DNA of 64,000 nucleotides, taken from Bradyrhizobium sp. BRP22. GTDB lineage: Bacteria > Pseudomonadota > Alphaproteobacteria > Rhizobiales > Xanthobacteraceae. Within the stretch, counting starts at the first letter, position 1, and each line of letters starts with the position of its first letter. The notes beneath the pieces were generated by a model, which was given only the letters and a program-made list of their open reading frames with translations, ran no database searches and was not told the DNA's origin. Location: positions 124,001-188,000 of the forward strand of contig NZ_JADYVX010000011.1 of assembly GCF_020194175.1 (NCBI RefSeq), written 5' to 3'. Shown here piece after piece: positions 18,557 to 28,049 of this stretch. Both the position numbers and the translations under genes were made by a program.

Positions 18557-18773
18557 TTTTTTCTCCCAAAGGTCCTCGGATGTCACGTCTGCAGCCGTCG
18601 ACTCGGGTCAAGTCAAGCCAGGCTGCCGCGACGCAGATCGCGAACAGAAGCGGACGACGTGAATGTGGAGGGAATGACCTGCGCCGCGAACGTGAACGCT
18701 GATTGCCGGGTTCAGTTCCTTGATAAAGTCAGGTTTTTGACAAAGGTCTGAGCGGCAATACCGCGAAGGGGAG

Positions 18774-19100
18774 CTAGCCGGGACGCCAGAAGCAGTGCAT
18801 GCGCGGCGTGATCACGGTTCCGCTCGGCCGGTATTCCTGCACATAGGTGGCTGTGCAATCGCGCACGGCATTCGGGCCCGGATTGTAGCGCGGGATGACG
18901 TCCGGTTCCCAATGATCCTCACGGTAGATCGGAATGCGGCGCAGCGGTCGCCGACGCTGCGCCGAGGCGTCTGAAATGGTGGACCCAGCCGCCTGCGCGG
19001 CCTGCCTCGCCGATGGCGCCGTTTGCGCCTGCGCGCTTGCGACCGGCACCAAGGCTCCCGCCAAAGCCGCCAGTAGCGCTCCCGTCACGATCCGCTTCAT
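18774..19100 (-). CDS. Small secreted basic protein (108 aa) with two cysteines
   Basis: ATG at 19098-19100 opens a signal peptide (MKRIVTGALLAALAGALVPV...AQA). The mature part contains RRRPLRRIPIYRED, a conserved-looking RYNPGPNAVRDCTATYVQEY segment and a C-terminal MHCFWRPG, so the two cysteines could form a disulfide. I recognise it only as a family of exported unknowns in the group. A long open frame continues upstream through leuD on the opposite strand, but the real start is clearly at the signal peptide. Confidence 0.7.
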   Translation of the reverse strand: MKRIVTGALLAALAGALVPVASAQAQTAPSARQAAQAAGSTISDASAQRRRPLRRIPIYREDHWEPDVIPRYNPGPNAVRDCTATYVQEYRPSGTVITPRMHCFWRPG

Positions 19101-19202
19101 CACGCCCACCCAAATCCCGTTCGCGGGCCGTACGGTCTCCGATTGCCGCGACAAGGTCAACAGCGCTGGCGCCCTGTGCGAAACTCGCGCTAAACAGATG
19201 CC

Positions 19203-19601
19203 ATGTGGACCGCAGCCAAGGCACCGTCGCTCGCCGAAATGGAAGCGATGGCGCATGACGTTTTCGAGCGCCTGCCCAAACGTTTTCGCAGCCTTTGCGA
19301 AGGCGTGATCATCCGCGTCGACGATTTCCCGACCAACGAGGTGATGGACGAGATGGGCTGTGAAAGCGAATTCGATTTGCTCGGCCTGTTCCAGGGGGTC
19401 GGTCTTCCGCACCAGAGCCATGGCGACATCCCGCACCTGCCCAACATGATCTGGCTCTACCGCCGGCCGATCCTCGACTATTGGGCCGAGCACGAGGAGA
19501 CGCTCGGTCACATCGTCCGCCACGTCCTGGTCCACGAGATCGGCCACCACTTCGGCCTCTCGGACGCCGATATGGAGGCGATCGAGGCCGCCGCAGACTA
19601 A
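19203..19601 (+). CDS. Small zincin-like metallopeptidase family protein (DUF1025-type)
   Basis: The 132-residue cytoplasmic protein contains HVLVHEIGHHFGLSD near residue 107, a minimal zincin HEXXHxxGxxD zinc site, and the VDDFPTNEVMDEMG region typical of the short metallopeptidase-like family (DUF1025). Activity and substrate are not established for the family as far as I know. The ATG at 19203 gives the normal family length. It lies upstream of leuD on the same strand, separated by about 140 bases. Confidence 0.88.
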   Translation: MWTAAKAPSLAEMEAMAHDVFERLPKRFRSLCEGVIIRVDDFPTNEVMDEMGCESEFDLLGLFQGVGLPHQSHGDIPHLPNMIWLYRRPILDYWAEHEETLGHIVRHVLVHEIGHHFGLSDADMEAIEAAAD

Positions 19602-19602
19602 A

Positions 19603-19646
19603 GCGTTTTCGAGCGAGGTGGGCACCGGTTCGCGTGAAGAAAACGC
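19603..19646. repeat. Short inverted repeat upstream of leuD
   Basis: Arms GCGTTTTC (19603-19610) and GAAAACGC (19639-19646) around GAGCGAGGTGGGCACCGGTT and eight more bases. It resembles the widespread alphaproteobacterial GCGTTTTCGAGCGAAGTGG intergenic element. It lies directly after the metallopeptidase stop codon. Confidence 0.6.
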
Positions 19647-19742
19647 GTCGAACAAAGGCCCCATGCGTAAATTGACCTTTTTTGCAGGGGGTTTTTCGGG
19701 ATAGATAACCCTGTCCCAACTATGAACCGGGAAGTGCGACCG

Positions 19743-20348
19743 ATGGAAAAATTCACCAAGCTGGAGGGCGTCGCGGCGCCGCTGAAGATCATCAATGTCG
19801 ACACCGACATGATCATCCCCAAGCAGTACCTGAAGACCATCAAGCGCACCGGCCTTGGCAAGGGGCTTTTCTCGGAGCAGCGCTACAAGGACGACGGCAG
19901 CGAGAATCCTGATTTCGTGCTCAACAAGCCGGCCTATCGCAATGCCAAGATCCTGGTCGCCGGCGACAATTTCGGCTGCGGCTCGAGCCGCGAGCACGCG
20001 CCCTGGGCGCTGCTCGACTTCGGCATCCGCTGCGTGATCTCGACCTCGTTCGGCGACATCTTCTACAATAACTGCTTCAAGAACGGCATCCTGCCGATCC
20101 GCGTGACCCAGGAAGACCTCGACAAGCTGTTCGACGACGCCGAGCGCGGCGCCAACGCGACGCTGACGATCGACCTGGCGAACCAGGAAATCCGCGGACC
20201 CGACGGCGGCGCGGTGAAGTTCGAGATCGACCCGTTCCGCAAGCACTGCCTGATCAACGGCCTCGACGATATCGGGCTGACGATGGAAAAGAAGTCGTCG
20301 ATCGACGACTACGAGGCCAAGGCCAGCCGCGAGCGCGCCTGGGCCTGA
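19743..20348 (+). CDS. leuD: 3-isopropylmalate dehydratase small subunit
   Basis: LeuD is the swivelling subunit partner of LeuC. The 201-residue protein starts [20 protein letters not shown] and has [20 protein letters not shown], the substrate-loop [18 protein letters not shown] and [13 protein letters not shown]. The ATG at 19743 gives the standard length; an in-frame ATG at 19722 is less likely. Confidence 0.97.
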   Translation: MEKFTKLEGVAAPLKIINVDTDMIIPKQYLKTIKRTGLGKGLFSEQRYKDDGSENPDFVLNKPAYRNAKILVAGDNFGCGSSREHAPWALLDFGIRCVISTSFGDIFYNNCFKNGILPIRVTQEDLDKLFDDAERGANATLTIDLANQEIRGPDGGAVKFEIDPFRKHCLINGLDDIGLTMEKKSSIDDYEAKASRERAWA

Positions 20349-20407
20349 TCTCTCCTGAGAGAGCTTCGACCCCAATGCTGAGGCTCTCTTGTTGACAGGG
20401 ACGGCGC

Positions 20408-21193
20408 ATGCGTCCGGACGTCGTCACCTTCTGGCATGGGCCGCTCGACCGACTGCGGCTGACCTGCCTGCGTTCGCAGGTCGCTGCCGGCCACAAGGTC
20501 ACCGTCTACAGTTTCGATCCGCTGCCCGGCCTGCCTGACGGCGTCGGCAATGCCGAGGCCGAAGCGATTCTGCCGCATGCATTCTCCGAGAAATTGCGCC
20601 CGCCACAGCCCGACGGAAGCTGGCACGGCTGGACCATGCTGCAATTCAGCGATTTCTTCCGCATGCGGCTGATGGCCGAGCGCGCCGGCCTCTGGCTCGA
20701 TGCAGATGTACTTCTGCTGAAGCCGATCGAGATCGATCCGGCCAAGCCTTATTTTGCCTGGGAGCGGCCGCGCCAACTCGGCAACTCCGTGCTCTATCTG
20801 CCGCCTGATGATCCGATCGTGCACGCTTTCGAGCGGCTGATGAAGCAGGAGGAATTGACGCCGGAGTGGCTCGCGCTTCGCCATCGCATCGTCTTCGCGC
20901 TGCGGCGCCTGCGCGGCGTTTCCGATCGTCTCTCCGACATCCGGATCTCGCTCTACGGTCCGCCGGCACTCACCGCCCTCGCCCGTCGCGCAGGGGAGCT
21001 GCAATATGCCCTCCCGAAGCAGTCGTTCTATGCCGTGCATGCCGAGCCGAAACTATTCTTCGATCCCCGCGACTTCTCGAAATTGCTCGGCAGCCCCGAC
21101 GTCACCGGGCTGCACATCTCGCCGAAGGGCCGCGGCCGCGACGCGCCGATCCCGGGCAGCCTCTATGCGTGGGCGTCGGAGAAGTTTGGCTGA
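20408..21193 (+). CDS. Glycosyltransferase with DXD motif (Gly_transf_sug type)
   Basis: The 261-residue protein begins with PDVVTFWHGPLDRLRLTCLRS, the N-terminal signature of short capsular-polysaccharide-type glycosyltransferases, and has the nucleotide-sugar/metal DXD motif in LWLDADVLLLKPIE near residue 98. No signal peptide or membrane span is seen, so it probably acts at the cytoplasmic face on polysaccharide or lipid acceptors. Donor and acceptor are unknown. It lies 59 bases after leuD. Confidence 0.82.
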   Translation: MRPDVVTFWHGPLDRLRLTCLRSQVAAGHKVTVYSFDPLPGLPDGVGNAEAEAILPHAFSEKLRPPQPDGSWHGWTMLQFSDFFRMRLMAERAGLWLDADVLLLKPIEIDPAKPYFAWERPRQLGNSVLYLPPDDPIVHAFERLMKQEELTPEWLALRHRIVFALRRLRGVSDRLSDIRISLYGPPALTALARRAGELQYALPKQSFYAVHAEPKLFFDPRDFSKLLGSPDVTGLHISPKGRGRDAPIPGSLYAWASEKFG

Positions 21194-21196
21194 GCG

Positions 21197-22075
21197 TCAA
21201 TTCCTCATCGCCGCGATTGCATCCGCAATCGCGATCGTGCGCCGCGCCATGTCGGCATGGAGCCGCTCTACCATACGGCCGTCGATCTGGATCGCGCCGC
21301 GCGAGGCATTCTCAGGCTTCTCGAACGCGGCGATGATCTTGCGCGCTTCCGCGACTTCCTCCGCCGGCGGGGTGAAGATCGCGTTGCAGGCCTCGATCTG
21401 GCCCGGATGGATCAGTGTCTTGCCGTCGAAGCCAAGATCACGCGCTTGTGCGCATTCGGCGGCGAAGCCGTCGATATTGGCGAAATCGCTATAGGGACCA
21501 TCCAGGATTTCCAATCCATGCGCGCGCGTCGCCAGGATGCAATGCGTGATCATCGGGATCATGATCGCGCGGCCCGGCTGCATCTTGATCCGCGTCTCCC
21601 GCGAAATGTCGTTCGGGCCGAACACGAAACCGGCAAGCCGGGTCTCGGAATCCTTTGAGGCTGCGGCGAGTTCCTCACAATGCAGCACTGCACGCGCGGT
21701 CTCGATCATGGCCCAGACCCGGATCGAGGCATGGGCATTGATGTCGCTCAGGCGATCGGCGATCGCGTTAAGGTCGGCGACGCTGGAAACCTTGGGAACC
21801 AGGATGCCGTCGGGTTGCGCCTTGCCAGCCATGCCGATGTCGTCGACCCACCACGGCGTATCGAGGCTGTTGATCCGGATCAGCACCTCGCGCTTGCCAA
21901 AGCCCTTGGCCGCCACCGCCGCCGCGATCTGGTCGCGCGCCAGACCCTTGGCATCAGGCGCCACCGAATCCTCGAGGTCGAGGATGATGCCGTCGGCCGG
22001 CAGGTTGCGCGCCTTCTCGAGCGCCCGCGCATTGGATCCGGGCATGAACAACAGGCTGCGGCGCGGACGGGTCAT
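21197..22075 (-). CDS. HpcH/HpaI aldolase / CitE-like CoA-ester lyase
   Basis: The 292-residue protein starts RPRRSLLFMPGSNARALEKA and has DGIILDLEDSVAPDAK, the IETARAVLHCEEL acidic metal-binding region, and a C-terminal FDGKTLIHPGQIEACN motif. These are typical of the citrate lyase beta/malyl-CoA lyase family, which cleaves or forms malyl-CoA-like thioesters with a divalent metal. No citrate lyase alpha or gamma gene is adjacent, so a malyl-, methylmalyl- or citramalyl-CoA lyase role is more likely. It is divergent from the carbonic anhydrase gene. Confidence 0.9.
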   Translation of the reverse strand: MTRPRRSLLFMPGSNARALEKARNLPADGIILDLEDSVAPDAKGLARDQIAAAVAAKGFGKREVLIRINSLDTPWWVDDIGMAGKAQPDGILVPKVSSVADLNAIADRLSDINAHASIRVWAMIETARAVLHCEELAAASKDSETRLAGFVFGPNDISRETRIKMQPGRAIMIPMITHCILATRAHGLEILDGPYSDFANIDGFAAECAQARDLGFDGKTLIHPGQIEACNAIFTPPAEEVAEARKIIAAFEKPENASRGAIQIDGRMVERLHADMARRTIAIADAIAAMRN

Positions 22076-22170
22076 GGTGGTTTCCTTTCGGGTCGCTTCC
22101 TCCGCCCTATCATTTCGGCCATCCGTTCGAAAGCCTTGTTCCGGTCATCGGCTTGTGATTAGCCAAAGCT

Positions 22171-22821
22171 ATGGAGTTCTTTCCGAAACATCTGCTTGAC
22201 GGCTACCGGGCTTTCGCCACGCAGCGGCTGCCCACGGAACAATCGCGCTACCGCGAATTGTCCGAACGCGGCCAGTCGCCCGAGGTGATGGTGATCGGCT
22301 GCTGCGATTCCCGTGTCTCGCCGGAAGTGATCTTCGACGCGGGGCCGGGTGAACTGTTCGTGGTGCGCAACGTCGCCAACCTCGTTCCCGTTTACCAGCC
22401 CGACAGCGGCACCCACGGCGTATCGGCAGCGCTGGAATATGCCGTCAACGTGCTCAAGGTGAAGCACATCGTCGTGCTCGGCCATGCCCAATGCGGCGGC
22501 ATCCGCGCATTTATCGATAAAATCCAGCCGCTGTCGCCCGGCGACTTCATCGGCAAGTGGATGCAGATGTTCATCAAGCCCGGCGAAGTGGTCGAGCAGC
22601 GCGAGCACGAGACGATGCAGGATTTCACCATCCGGATCGAGAAAGCGGCGGTGTTCCGCTCGCTCGAGAACCTGATGACGTTCCCGTTCGTGCGCGAGCG
22701 GGTGCAGAAGGGCGAGATGCACCTGCACGGCGCCTATTTCGGCGTCGCCGAGGGCTCGCTGTTCGTGCTCGACCGGACGACGAAAGAGTTCCTCAGCGTG
22801 CGCGACGCCTTGCAGCGCTAA
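22171..22821 (+). CDS. Beta-class carbonic anhydrase
   Basis: The enzyme hydrates CO2 to bicarbonate. The 216-residue protein has the zinc-ligand motifs CCDSR (Cys44, Asp46) and GHAQCGG (His105, Cys108), plus FVVRNVANLVP, which places it in the beta class. There is no signal peptide, so it is cytoplasmic and probably supplies bicarbonate for carboxylations. Its 3' end overlaps the convergent UPF0114 gene by four bases. Confidence 0.95.
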   Translation: MEFFPKHLLDGYRAFATQRLPTEQSRYRELSERGQSPEVMVIGCCDSRVSPEVIFDAGPGELFVVRNVANLVPVYQPDSGTHGVSAALEYAVNVLKVKHIVVLGHAQCGGIRAFIDKIQPLSPGDFIGKWMQMFIKPGEVVEQREHETMQDFTIRIEKAAVFRSLENLMTFPFVRERVQKGEMHLHGAYFGVAEGSLFVLDRTTKEFLSVRDALQR

Positions 22822-23390
22822 TCCGCCCCGTGGCCGGCGCCCCAGCGGTCCGACAAGGCCAGGATCAGCGTCGAGAACACGAACACCAGGTGGACGCCGA
22901 CCAGCCATCCCATCTTCTGCGCGTCGAAGATCGCATCGATGTTCATGAAGGCTTTCAGCACCTGGATCGCCGAGATCGCCACGATCGAGGACAGCAGCTT
23001 CTGCTTCAGACCGCCGAAATCGACCTTGGTCATCCATTCCGGCCAGTCCGGATGGCCGGCGGGATCGATTCGGGAGACGAAGTTCTCGTAGCCCGAAAAC
23101 ACCACGATCAGGATCAGATTGCCGGTCAACGACACGTCAATCAGACTGAGCACGCCGAGGATGATGTCGGATTCCTTGGCGTGCGGCACGTGCAGGATGA
23201 ACTCCCACAATAGCGCGACGAACTTGTAGAGCAGCACGGCGAGGCTGACGACGAGGCCGAAATAGAACGGCGCCATCAGCCAGCGGCTGTTGAAGATCAG
23301 GCTTTCGAAGCCGACCTCGACGCGCTTCACCCTGGGATCAGGTCGATAGGAAGCCGGCTCGTCCGTCATCGATTCCGGCTCCTCGGTCAT
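22818..23390 (-). CDS. UPF0114/YqhA-family membrane protein
   Basis: The 190-residue protein has a charged N-terminus, then RVEVGFESLIFNSRWLMAPFY, the signature of the YqhA/TIGR00645 family, and about three to four membrane segments. The SLIDVSLTGNLILIVVFSGYENFVS region is also characteristic. The function is not known. The ATG at 23390 is used; ATG 23369 is possible. It is 19 bases downstream of asd on the same strand and may be co-transcribed with it. Confidence 0.88.
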   Translation of the reverse strand: MTEEPESMTDEPASYRPDPRVKRVEVGFESLIFNSRWLMAPFYFGLVVSLAVLLYKFVALLWEFILHVPHAKESDIILGVLSLIDVSLTGNLILIVVFSGYENFVSRIDPAGHPDWPEWMTKVDFGGLKQKLLSSIVAISAIQVLKAFMNIDAIFDAQKMGWLVGVHLVFVFSTLILALSDRWGAGHGAD

Positions 23391-23409
23391 TCACCAAACG
23401 GCGCGGCTC

Positions 23410-24444
23410 TCAGGCCGCCTTCTTCTTGGCGGTGAGCAGCTTGCGGTTGATGAGGCATTCGGCGATCTGCACCGCATTCAGCGCAGCGCCTTTGCGCAGA
23501 TTGTCCGACACGCACCACAGCACGAGCCCGTTCTCCACCGTCGCGTCCTCGCGGATGCGGCTGATATAGGTCGCGTCCTCACCAGCGGCCTCATAGGGCG
23601 TGACGTAGCCGCCGGGCTCCTGCTTGTCGATGACGAGACAGCCCGGCGCGTTGCGGAGAATGTTGCGCGCCTCATCGGCCGAGATCGGGTTCTCGAACTC
23701 GATATTGACGGCTTCCGAGTGGCCGACGAAGACCGGCACGCGCACGCAGGTCGCGGAGAGCTTGATCTTGGGATCAAGGATCTTCTTGGTCTCCGCCATC
23801 ATCTTCCACTCTTCCTTGGTGTAGCCGTCCTCCATGAAGACGTCGATGTGGGGGATGACATTGAAGGCGATGCGCTTGGGGAATTTCTTGTTGATCAGCT
23901 CGTCATTGGTGTAGACGGCCTTGGTCTGCGAGAACAGTTCGTCCATCGCCTCCTTGCCGGCGCCGGAGACCGACTGATAGGTCGAGACCACGACGCGCTT
24001 GATCCTCGCCTTGTCGTGCAGCGGCTTCAGCGCCACCACGAGCTGCGCGGTCGAGCAGTTCGGGTTGGCGATGATGTTCTTCTTGGTGAAGCCTGCGGCT
24101 GCGTCCGCATTCACTTCGGGGACGATCAGCGGCACGTCCGGATCCATGCGCCAGGCCGACGAATTGTCGATCACGACCGCGCCGGCGGCGCCGATCTTCG
24201 GCGACCATTCCTTCGACACCGCGCCGCCCGCCGACATCAGGCAGATGTCGACGTCGGAGAAATCGTAATGCTCGAGCGCTTTGACCTTCAGGGTCCGGTC
24301 GCCATAGGAGACGTCGACGCCGACGCTGCGGCGCGAGGCCAGCGCTACCACCTCGTCAGCAGGGAATTTGCGCTCGTCCAGGATGCCGAGCATTTCCCGC
24401 CCGACATTGCCGGTCGCACCCACCACCGCGACTTTGTATCCCAT
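23410..24444 (-). CDS. asd: Aspartate-semialdehyde dehydrogenase
   Basis: Asd reduces aspartyl phosphate to the semialdehyde at the branch to lysine/DAP, threonine and methionine. The 344-residue protein has the NADP-binding GATGNVGREML at the N-terminus and the catalytic cysteine Cys130 in NPNCSTAQ. The VSTYQSVSGAGKEAMDEL segment is also family-typical. It serves the same pathway as dapF at 7548. Confidence 0.96.
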   Translation of the reverse strand: MGYKVAVVGATGNVGREMLGILDERKFPADEVVALASRRSVGVDVSYGDRTLKVKALEHYDFSDVDICLMSAGGAVSKEWSPKIGAAGAVVIDNSSAWRMDPDVPLIVPEVNADAAAGFTKKNIIANPNCSTAQLVVALKPLHDKARIKRVVVSTYQSVSGAGKEAMDELFSQTKAVYTNDELINKKFPKRIAFNVIPHIDVFMEDGYTKEEWKMMAETKKILDPKIKLSATCVRVPVFVGHSEAVNIEFENPISADEARNILRNAPGCLVIDKQEPGGYVTPYEAAGEDATYISRIREDATVENGLVLWCVSDNLRKGAALNAVQIAECLINRKLLTAKKKAA

Positions 24445-24806
24445 GGTTCACTCTCCGAGGAAAAATGCTCGCCTGCCGCATCCGGCGGCTCAAGGAAGCG
24501 CAGCGCTTCTATGCGAGAAACGCCGTTAAGACAACGTTAGTCGTAGCACTTGCCGGTCCAGCCGCCTGTTTGGGTGACATGATGTAGTCACGCCGGCGCG
24601 GCTCGCCACCGGCTGCGCGGCACCTCCGATGATGGCGATCTCGCGGCAAGGCACTGGTTTTCATGAAACTTTTGTGCTTTCCGCGGCATTATTGCGCGCC
24701 GGTGTGGCGCATTTGACCTAGTGATGGCAGTTGCGCCGGGGCTACAATGTCGCCAAATCAGATGGGCGATCTGCCAGCCCGACGCGGGCACAGTGACGAG
24801 GGTGAA
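24445..24806. other. Intergenic region upstream of asd and of a secreted-protein gene
   Basis: A 362-base divergent spacer that should contain both promoters. I find no palindromic repeat, tRNA or convincing ORF in it and could not place promoter boxes reliably. Confidence 0.4.
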
Positions 24807-25202
24807 ATGACTGCCAAATTTCCTGCTGCGACCAGGCTCGCGGTATCTTTTGCTACCGCCGTGGCCGTGATCGGTCTGGTCGCAAGCCCGGCCGATGCCC
24901 AGACCAAGCGCCAGCAGCAAATGCAGTATGACCGCGACGGCCGGATCACTTACGGCGCCCAGGGCCCCAACCGCTCCTACCAGCAGGGACCGCGCACCCG
25001 CGTCTTCGTGACCACCCGCTCCTGGCTCGATGCCGGCACCGAGGTGCTGCCGGGCGACCGCAAATTCCAAGATTACGCGTTTCCGTCGCCGTTCGGGTAC
25101 CCGGACTTCGCGCGCGAAAACCTCAACCGGCCGATCGACCGCCAGCCGCTTAACCCGGCATCGGATTTGGGCGGCGAGCCGACCAGGTTCCCGTTGTATT
25201 GA
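24807..25202 (+). CDS. Hypothetical secreted protein (131 aa)
   Basis: ATG 24807, preceded by GAGGGTGAA, opens a signal peptide (MTAKFPAATRLAVSFATAVA...SPADAQ). The mature part is basic and Tyr/Arg/Gln-rich at first (TKRQQQMQYDRDGR), then contains VFVTTRSWLDAGTEVLPGDR and a Pro-rich end (SPFGYPDFARENLNRPIDRQ). This looks like a short periplasmic or outer-membrane-associated protein of the Bradyrhizobium group. I do not know its function. Confidence 0.7.
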   Translation: MTAKFPAATRLAVSFATAVAVIGLVASPADAQTKRQQQMQYDRDGRITYGAQGPNRSYQQGPRTRVFVTTRSWLDAGTEVLPGDRKFQDYAFPSPFGYPDFARENLNRPIDRQPLNPASDLGGEPTRFPLY

Positions 25203-25213
25203 TTGCGCGACTT

Positions 25214-25298
25214 GTAGGGTGGGCAAAGGCGCATCGCGCCGTGCCCACTATTCGCATTCGGCTCGGGGTGGTGGGCACGCTTCGCTTTGCCACCCTAC
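25214..25298. repeat. Interspersed palindrome, GTAGGGTGGGCAAAG family
   Basis: Starts GTAGGGTGGGCAAAG and ends CTTTGCCACCCTAC, which pair apart from one bulged G. Inner segments GTGCCCAC and GTGGGCAC also pair. It lies between the convergent secreted-protein gene and leuB. A fragment of the same type occurs around 50603-50635. Confidence 0.8.
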
Positions 25299-25319
25299 CA
25301 ATTTGGAGCGTGTTGCGGC

Positions 25320-26432
25320 CTACGCGTGCAGCTTCTGCAATTCCTTCAGGATCGCTTCGCCCATCTGCGTGGTCGACACTGACGTCGTGCCCTCGGACTT
25401 GATGTCGGCGGTGCGCAGGCCGCTCGCGAGCACGGCGGCGATTGCGGCGTCGAGCTTGTCGGCGAGCGCGCCCATGTCGAAGGAATAGCGCAGCGCCATG
25501 CCGAACGACGCCAGCATCGCGATCGGGTTGGCGAGGCCTTTCCCGGCGATATCGGGCGCCGAACCGTGCACCGGCTCATACAGCGCCTTGCGCTTGCCGC
25601 TCTTGGCATCGGTCTCGCCGAGCGAGGCCGAGGGCAGCATGCCGAGCGAGCCGGTCAGCATCGCCGCGATGTCCGACAGCATGTCGCCGAACAGATTGTC
25701 GGTGACGATGACGTCGAACTGCTTCGGCCATTTCACCAGCATCATGCCGCCGGAATCGGCGAGCTGGTGCTCCAGCGTCACGTCCGGATATTCGCGCTTG
25801 TGCACCTGGGTGACGACCTCGTTCCAGAGCACGCCCGACTTCATGACGTTGCGCTTTTCCATCGAGGTCACCTTGTTGCGGCGCTTCTTGGCAAGATCGA
25901 AGGCGACGCGGGCGATGCGCTCGATCTCGTAGGTATCGTAGACCTGGGTGTCGATGGCGCGCTTCTGGCCGTTGCCGAGATCGGTGATGGTCTTCGGCTC
26001 GCCGAAATAGACGCCGCCGGTGAGCTCGCGCACGATCATGATGTCGAGCCCTTCGACCGCCTCGCGCTTCAGGCTTGAGGCATCGGCGAGCGCCGGATAG
26101 CACACGGCGGGCCGCAGATTGGCGAACAGGCCGAGATCCTTGCGCAGCCGCAGCAGGCCGGCTTCGGGCCGCACCTCATAGGGAACGCTGTCCCATTTCG
26201 GACCGCCGACCGCGCCGAAGATCACGGCATCGGCGGCTTTGGCCTTGGCCATGTCAGCTTCGGAAATCGAGACCTTGTGCGCGTCATAGGCGGCGCCGCC
26301 AACCAGCCCTTCCTCGGTCTCGAACGTGGCAATTCCTTCCGCCTTGAGCCAGCCGATCAGGCGCTTCACCTCCGCCATCACTTCGGGGCCGATGCCGTCG
26401 CCGGGCAGGAGCAGGAGTTTTTGGGTCGCCAT
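25320..26432 (-). CDS. leuB: 3-isopropylmalate dehydrogenase
   Basis: LeuB oxidatively decarboxylates 3-isopropylmalate in leucine synthesis. The 370-residue protein has [18 protein letters not shown] at the N-terminus, [33 protein letters not shown] and [18 protein letters not shown], all family-typical. It is on the opposite strand from leuC and leuD and forms its own unit, divergent from the MFS gene. Confidence 0.97.
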   Translation of the reverse strand: MATQKLLLLPGDGIGPEVMAEVKRLIGWLKAEGIATFETEEGLVGGAAYDAHKVSISEADMAKAKAADAVIFGAVGGPKWDSVPYEVRPEAGLLRLRKDLGLFANLRPAVCYPALADASSLKREAVEGLDIMIVRELTGGVYFGEPKTITDLGNGQKRAIDTQVYDTYEIERIARVAFDLAKKRRNKVTSMEKRNVMKSGVLWNEVVTQVHKREYPDVTLEHQLADSGGMMLVKWPKQFDVIVTDNLFGDMLSDIAAMLTGSLGMLPSASLGETDAKSGKRKALYEPVHGSAPDIAGKGLANPIAMLASFGMALRYSFDMGALADKLDAAIAAVLASGLRTADIKSEGTTSVSTTQMGEAILKELQKLHA

Positions 26433-26567
26433 GGTGTGTTGCCTTGAACGGGAAATCCGCGCGGAGTGCTAAAGCGCCATTGCGCGGTTGGCAAGACACC
26501 ATTCCTTCAGCGTGGCCTGTGCAGGGGCGGCCTAGCCTGCCACAATGCGGCCTTGCCGGAGTACGCA

Positions 26568-27758
26568 GTGAAAGCCCCCGACCTTCCGCCATTCTACGCG
26601 CACCCCGCGCGGCTGATCCTGATCCTGTCGCTGGCGCCCACCGCCGGGCTCGGCATCGGCCGCTTCGCCTATTCGCTGGTGCTGCCGGATATGCGCGAGC
26701 AGTTGGCGTGGTCCTATTCCGCGGCAGGCTTCATGAACACCATCAATGCTGCCGGCTATCTGATCGGCGCGCTGCTCGCCGCGCGGCTGATCCGGCGCTT
26801 CGGGGTGGTGGCGTCGGTGCGCTGGGGCACGCTGGCCTGCGTGGTGTCGCTGGCGCTCTGCGCGCTCACCGGCAACTTCGTGGTGTTGAGCTTTGCGCGG
26901 CTGCTCGCCGGCGTCGGAGCCGCGGCCGGCTTCGTCGGCGGCGGCGCACTCGCGGCGATGATCGCGCAGACCCGGCCCGAGCGCGCCAATTTCTTGCTCA
27001 GCCTGTTCTATGCCGGACCCGGCAGCGGCATCCTGCTGTCGGGGCTGGTGGCGCCGTTCGTGCTGCAATGGTTCGGCCCCGGCTCGTGGTGGATCGTGTG
27101 GTGGGCGATGACGCTGCTCGCGGCCGTCATGACCATTCCGCTATGGCTCGCCTCCTTCCCCTCCGATGCCATGACCAAGCAGGAGGCATCGGTGAAATTC
27201 ACGATCGCGCCGGTTGCGATCTATCTCGCCGGCTATTTCCTGTTCGGTGCCGGCTATATCGCCTACATGACCTTCATGATCGCCTATGTGCGCGATGCCG
27301 GCGGCGGCGCGCTGGCGCAAAGCGCGTTCTGGAGCCTGATCGGGCTTTCCGCCTTCGTGACACCGTGGGTGTGGCGCGGCGTGCTTGGGCTCAACCGTGG
27401 CGGGCTCGCCACCACGATCATCCTCGGCGTCAACGCGATCGGCGCCGCCATGCCGATCTTCGGACACTCGCCACTGTTGCTCGCGGCCTCCGCACTGGTG
27501 TTCGGCGTCGCCTTCTTCGCGGTGGTCGGATCGACCACCGCCTTCGTGCGTTTCAACTATCCGCCGGAATCCTGGCCGACGGCGATTGCCGCGCTGACAA
27601 TCGCGTTCGGGATCGGCCAGACCATCGGCCCGATCGTCGTCGGCGCCATCACCGATGCGGTCGGCAGCCTGTCGTTCGCGCTGAACATATCCGCCGCCAT
27701 GCTGGCGCTCGGCGCGATCCTGTCGGCATTCCAGCGCAAGCTGGAGGTGAAGGTGTAG
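26568..27758 (+). CDS. MFS transporter, YbfB/YjiJ family
   Basis: The protein has about twelve membrane segments and the N-terminal motif GLGIGRFAYSLVLPDMRE, typical of the YbfB/YjiJ major facilitator branch. Later it has GLGAAAGFVGGGALAAM-like glycine-rich helices and FGIGQTIGPIVVGAITDA. A GTG at 26568 (VKAPDLPPFYAHP) has GGAG six bases upstream and is preferred to the ATG at 26466, giving 396 residues. The substrate is unknown. It is divergent from leuB. Confidence 0.85.
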   Translation: MKAPDLPPFYAHPARLILILSLAPTAGLGIGRFAYSLVLPDMREQLAWSYSAAGFMNTINAAGYLIGALLAARLIRRFGVVASVRWGTLACVVSLALCALTGNFVVLSFARLLAGVGAAAGFVGGGALAAMIAQTRPERANFLLSLFYAGPGSGILLSGLVAPFVLQWFGPGSWWIVWWAMTLLAAVMTIPLWLASFPSDAMTKQEASVKFTIAPVAIYLAGYFLFGAGYIAYMTFMIAYVRDAGGGALAQSAFWSLIGLSAFVTPWVWRGVLGLNRGGLATTIILGVNAIGAAMPIFGHSPLLLAASALVFGVAFFAVVGSTTAFVRFNYPPESWPTAIAALTIAFGIGQTIGPIVVGAITDAVGSLSFALNISAAMLALGAILSAFQRKLEVKV

Positions 27759-27824
27759 GGGCGGATGGCAGGGTCGCCACGCGGGTGGAGTGAGTTCTGA
27801 TTCAACTGTCAAACAGCTCTCCGC

Positions 27825-27961
27825 TGTCATCGTCCGCCACCGGGTCGGCGCAAAGCGCCGCCCGACGACAGGCTCCGGCGGACGATCCAGTATTCCACAG
27901 GCGACAGTGCTTGAGCAGAGAGGCCGCGGAGTACTGGATGCCCGCCTTCGCGGGCATGACG
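27825..27961. repeat. Interspersed palindrome, GTCATCATCCGCGAAAGCGG family (copy 3)
   Basis: Starts TGTCATCGTCCGCCACCGGG, includes GATCCAGTATTCCAC, and ends TGGATGCCCGCCTTCGCGGG followed by CATGAC. It is the longest copy of the family seen also at 6173-6275 and 11571-11672 and has an insert of about 30 bases in its left half. Confidence 0.7.
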
Positions 27962-28049
27962 GTGGAGTTTGAGGAGATACGTGTTCGCGTTCTCGCGACG
28001 CATGGCGTCCGAGTCTTGCTTCACTTTCCACCCTCTCATTGAAGTGAGG

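Noticed and set aside
18774..20375. A single 533-residue minus-strand protein spanning leuD, the metallopeptidase and the small secreted gene
   Set aside because: The only credible part is the signal-peptide protein starting at 19100. The rest is antisense to two clear plus-strand genes.
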